Shown in pieces: positions 14,685 to 17,207 of a stretch of DNA of 17,207 nt (its first letter is position 1; each line of letters starts with the position of its first letter). The notes under the pieces were generated by a model. That model did no database searches. It had not been told where the DNA came from and saw only the letters and a program-made list of their open reading frames with translations. The stretch is taken from positions 8,437-25,643 of the forward strand of contig DDMS01000019.1 of the NCBI GenBank assembly GCA_002340765.1, in the 5' to 3' direction. A program made the position numbers and the translations under genes. Source of the DNA: Flavobacteriaceae bacterium UBA2540 (GTDB lineage: Bacteria > Bacteroidota > Bacteroidia > Flavobacteriales > Flavobacteriaceae).

Positions 14685-15197
14685 TTATTGCTCTATAAAA
14701 GCTTTAAAATTGGTTAAATACTTTTGGTCTTGTTCTTTAAAAGTACTTTTAAAATATGGAAAAACACATGCTAAAATGTAAGAACCACTTCTACAAGATG
14801 CCTTCAGAGTAATATTTGTAACACCATTTTTTTCTGTAAAAAAATAATCATTTGTTTTCAACATGTTGTTTACATTGTAAAAAATAGTCACTTTTTCGTT
14901 AGGAATAAAAGCCATAATTCTCTCTGAAATGGTGATGTTTTGGTCTTTATTTTTGATAACCATTTGGTATTCACTTCCTGTCATTCCAGTATTTTGATTG
15001 ATAATCTTATAGGATTTAATTTCTGGAATCCATATTGTTTTGTTTTCTAAATTATTAAAAGCAGCAAAAACATCACTAATTTGTTTATTTACAGAAACTT
15101 GAGTAGTATAATTTGTCTCCTTAATGATTAGACCTGTTGCAAAAAAAACAATAATAAACGTTGAAATAATTCCTAAAATAATTTTGATTGTCTTCAT
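14685..15197 (-). CDS. SRPBCC family protein with N-terminal membrane anchor
   Basis: This 170-residue protein has one N-terminal hydrophobic helix (about residues 4-25, KIILGIISTFIIVFFATGLI), then a START/Bet v1-like SRPBCC domain: VSVNKQISDVFAAFNNLENKTIWIPEIKSYK, TGSEYQMVI, and ISERIMAFIPNEKVTIFYN. SRPBCC domains form a hydrophobic pocket that binds lipids or polyketides; nothing shows the ligand here. The fold would face outward or into the periplasm if the helix is an uncleaved anchor. Its ATG overlaps the stop of the broken DUF4349 gene (ATGA), so the two were once translationally coupled. It is 7 nt upstream of menC and appears to be part of the men operon. Confidence 0.82.
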   Translation of the reverse strand: MKTIKIILGIISTFIIVFFATGLIIKETNYTTQVSVNKQISDVFAAFNNLENKTIWIPEIKSYKIINQNTGMTGSEYQMVIKNKDQNITISERIMAFIPNEKVTIFYNVNNMLKTNDYFFTEKNGVTNITLKASCRSGSYILACVFPYFKSTFKEQDQKYLTNFKAFIEQ

Positions 15198-16023
15198 AAA
15201 TTTATTTTTTTACTAAGCCATTTTTTTACCAAAATATATCCAACAATAATCAGCAATAAAAATGGCCAAAGTGAAATAATTCATGTTAAAAAAGATTGCA
15301 AAGTTTTAATTTTTTTTTGAAACTATCCCCGATTTATTGAAAAAAAACAGCTCTATAACTTAATTATTTGTATTATAACTCACAAAGTTTTGTAAAAGAA
15401 ACTTGATTTTTTAAGTAAATTAACCTTCCTTCAGTTGATTCAATTTATTCACGCAATTTACCTAATTCTCTTTCAACATTCAAAATATCTTCCACAGATT
15501 TTGCTTTCTGTTAAATCTCCAAATATCTTTTTTCAAGTTCTTTATTATTTTTTAATCGCGATTCAATGTCTAAATATTATTCTGTAACATCAGAAACTTG
15601 GATTTCTTTGGTATCAAATTTTGAAACTTGATTTGAAATTCCTGATAAAGTAGTATAAAAATATTGAGCTGGAATTCTGATATTTAAATAATAATTTTCC
15701 TTTTCATCAAACTCATTTTTTGAATCTGAGGAAATATACCCATTGTATTTTTTTACCAATGAAATGACTTGATTTTTTGTTTTTTCTAAATCATCTGTTT
15801 CAAAAACTACCCTTCCATTTTTGATTAATTTCCTTGAAATTGTTTCAGATACCTCAATATTTTGATTGCTTTCAGACTCAAAAAATACTTGTTTACTGTT
15901 TGTTGAAGCAAAAGTTTTTTCGCTTTCATCATTCATTTCAAGCATTCCAATCGAGTTCGGATTTTCGTTTTTAAAAGCAAAAACTAACATTCCAAATACT
16001 AAAAGTGTTCCTAATTTCTTAAT
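15194..16023 (-). pseudogene. Decayed DUF4349 protein
   Basis: The gene starts 9 nt after the menA stop, where ATT (16021-16023) stands in place of the expected ATG, followed by KKLGTLLVFGMLVFAFKN, a signal or membrane segment. The frame runs through the DUF4349 core (DLEKTKNQVISLVKKYNGYI, LNIRIPAQYFYT, KEIQVSDVTE) to TAA at 15577. It then continues in the same frame through the coiled-coil part (YLDIESRLKNNKELEKRYLEI, QKAKSVEDILNVERELGKLRE, IESTEGRLIYLKNQVSF), broken by TAA at 15511, 15445, 15373, 15364 and 15334. The C-terminal membrane anchor (SLWPFLLLIIVGYILVKKWL) is in another frame, so at least one indel is present. Its TGA overlaps the SRPBCC ATG. A 137-codon piece (15577-15990) is still open from an internal ATG. 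Confidence 0.85.
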
Positions 16024-16032
16024 ACAAAAAAG

Positions 16033-16956
16033 CTATAAAGTGTTCACAATTCCAAAAATAACTGCGAATAAAAAAGTGCTCAAAGCTACTTTTTTTAATT
16101 CACCATCCAATTCAGATGGATTGTTATTTTTGGCTACTCTAATTAAATTTTTTATCAATGGAATAAACGCAATTAAATATGAAAACTGAATTGCAGATTG
16201 ATAATTCATGATTACGAAAATATTGCTAACAAACAACGCACCAAAAATTAAAAAGAAATAATAATTTTTTGCTGTTTTAGTTCCTAATTTGACAACCAAG
16301 GTGTTTTTTTGATTTATTTTATCCTGCTCTTCATCACGTAAATTGTTTAAGTTTAAGACAGCTGTACTCAAAAATCCAATCGCAATTGCAGGTAAAAATA
16401 GCTGAAAATTAAGTTGTTTGGTAATTAAAAAATAACTCCCCAAAACGCTTAACAACCCAAAAAAAAGAAACACAAAAACATCACCAAAACCAATATAACC
16501 ATAAGCTGCATTTCCAACAGTATATTTAATGGCGGATGCTATTGAAGCAATTCCAAGTAAAAAAAACAAGATTGAATATCCAAAATTTTCTTTTCCAAAA
16601 GAAATATAAATCAGAAATAAAGCAACAATTAAGGTAAAAATTGCGGTGAAAATAATCGCCTTTTTCATTTGTTTTGGGGTAATTTTTCCAGAAGAAACCA
16701 TTCTTGTTTCGCCAATTCTATTTTTATCTGAACCTTTAATTCCATCTCCGTAATCGTTCGCAAAATTTGACAACACTTGAAAACCAATAGTTGTGATGAT
16801 TGCCAACCAAAAAATTGGAGATGCAAAAACAGACTGAGAAACAGCATCAATTTGTGAGTTCACAAAATGATTTCCCAAAAAACTACCAACAATAATGCCT
16901 GAAATCGATAATGGAAGCGTTCTGAGACGTGCAGCTTTTAAAAAAGAAATTATCAT
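16033..16956 (-). CDS. menA: 1,4-Dihydroxy-2-naphthoate polyprenyltransferase MenA
   Basis: MenA attaches the polyprenyl tail to dihydroxynaphthoate, giving demethylmenaquinone, at the inner membrane. The 307-residue UbiA-superfamily protein has eight or nine hydrophobic segments and both Asp-rich Mg-diphosphate motifs: NDYGDGIKGSD (N67, D68, D71, D77) and NLRDEEQDK (204-212, D207, D211). The start region LKAARLRTLPLSISGIIVGS is the usual MenA beginning. Length is normal. It is followed by the DUF4349 pseudogene, SRPBCC, menC, CPBP and menE on the same strand, and preceded 50 nt upstream by the (Fe-S)-binding protein gene. Confidence 0.95.
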   Translation of the reverse strand: MIISFLKAARLRTLPLSISGIIVGSFLGNHFVNSQIDAVSQSVFASPIFWLAIITTIGFQVLSNFANDYGDGIKGSDKNRIGETRMVSSGKITPKQMKKAIIFTAIFTLIVALFLIYISFGKENFGYSILFFLLGIASIASAIKYTVGNAAYGYIGFGDVFVFLFFGLLSVLGSYFLITKQLNFQLFLPAIAIGFLSTAVLNLNNLRDEEQDKINQKNTLVVKLGTKTAKNYYFFLIFGALFVSNIFVIMNYQSAIQFSYLIAFIPLIKNLIRVAKNNNPSELDGELKKVALSTFLFAVIFGIVNTL

Positions 16957-17006
16957 TAAAAAAACATGATTTTAAAATTCAATTTGTTTTTTTTAAAATT
17001 TTAGTG

Positions 17007-17207
17007 TTATAAATGATTTGCTTCTGCGATTAATTCAGCAATATCTTTCACTACGATTTCAGACTCTTTTTCTTTGAATTTTACACCATCAGTCATCATA
17101 GTTTTGCAATAAGGACAACCAGTTGCAATAATTTGAGGGTTGGTTTCAAGAGCGTCTTCAGTTCGCAAAATATTCACTTCTTTATCTCCTTTTTCAGCAT
17201 CTTTAAA
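17007..17207 (-). CDS. (Fe-S)-binding / CCG-domain protein, C-terminal part
   Basis: Only the last 66 residues are inside the window; the gene continues past its right end. They read NILRTEDALETNPQIIATG followed by CPYCKTMMTDGVKFKEK and VVKDIAELIAEANHL. This is the end of the second Cys-rich (CCG) domain of the GlpC/LutA/heterodisulfide-reductase D-like (Fe-S)-binding oxidoreductases, where CPYC supplies the last two cysteines. These proteins usually pass electrons between a soluble donor and the quinone pool. Its nearness to menA is consistent with that but does not prove a link. Confidence 0.8.
   Translation of the reverse strand, partial: FKDAEKGDKEVNILRTEDALETNPQIIATGCPYCKTMMTDGVKFKEKESEIVVKDIAELIAEANHL

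Noticed and set aside
15194..16023. Stop-codon reassignment or readthrough to explain the in-frame TAA codons
   Set aside because: All intact genes end at ordinary TAA or TAG stops at family-typical lengths, and the same gene also has a frameshift and a lost ATG, so decay is simpler.

Overview
This looks like chromosomal DNA from a member of the Flavobacteriaceae (Bacteroidota), close to Flavobacterium. The DNA is very AT-rich and Shine-Dalgarno sites are absent or weak. Good matches to the Bacteroidota promoter (TTG, 17-23 nt, TAnnTTTG) lie before dnaX and mnmE. The gene set fits too: a DnaX without zinc cysteines, MiaE, DUF4268, DUF4870, and a men cluster with a CPBP protease between menC and menE. 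I see no phage, insertion sequence, CRISPR array, rRNA or tRNA. Most of the window is core housekeeping sequence.

Layout. 1-1536: a short 8-bp tandem repeat, then a TrmA/RlmD-family RNA methyltransferase on +. 1537-1994: a gene-free stretch holding a degenerate 42-bp tandem repeat. 1995-4218, all on -: a TerC-family membrane protein, a decayed bacterial PH-domain gene and msrA. 4415-6112: dnaX on +, with an A10 tract at the presumed gamma/tau boundary. 6117-7934: a CPA-type cation/proton antiporter with a C-terminal RCK domain on -, ending 4 nt from dnaX. 8120-9685, all on +: a GtrA-family protein, the tRNA hydroxylase MiaE and a DUF4268 protein. 9697-10035: a DUF4870 gene split by one TAG on -. 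10160-11554: mnmE on +, apparently with a leaderless transcript. 11625-17207, all on -: a menaquinone cluster read from right to left as (Fe-S)-binding protein (partial), menA, DUF4349 pseudogene, SRPBCC protein, menC, CPBP protease, menE.

How the genes work together. MenC, MenE and MenA are three steps of menaquinone synthesis; the other men genes must lie elsewhere. MnmE, MiaE and the methyltransferase are RNA-modification functions scattered along the window. DnaX is the clamp-loader ATPase.

The most notable features are not new gene systems. They are (1) three small conserved genes (PH domain, DUF4870, DUF4349) broken by nonsense and frameshift mutations but still recognisable along their length, suggesting ongoing gene loss; (2) a dnaX homopolymer with stops close behind in both alternative frames, resembling the arrangement that gives a short gamma subunit in other bacteria; (3) short tandem repeats in intergenic DNA, three of them just upstream of start codons. 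All product names come from reading motifs by eye, without database searches.
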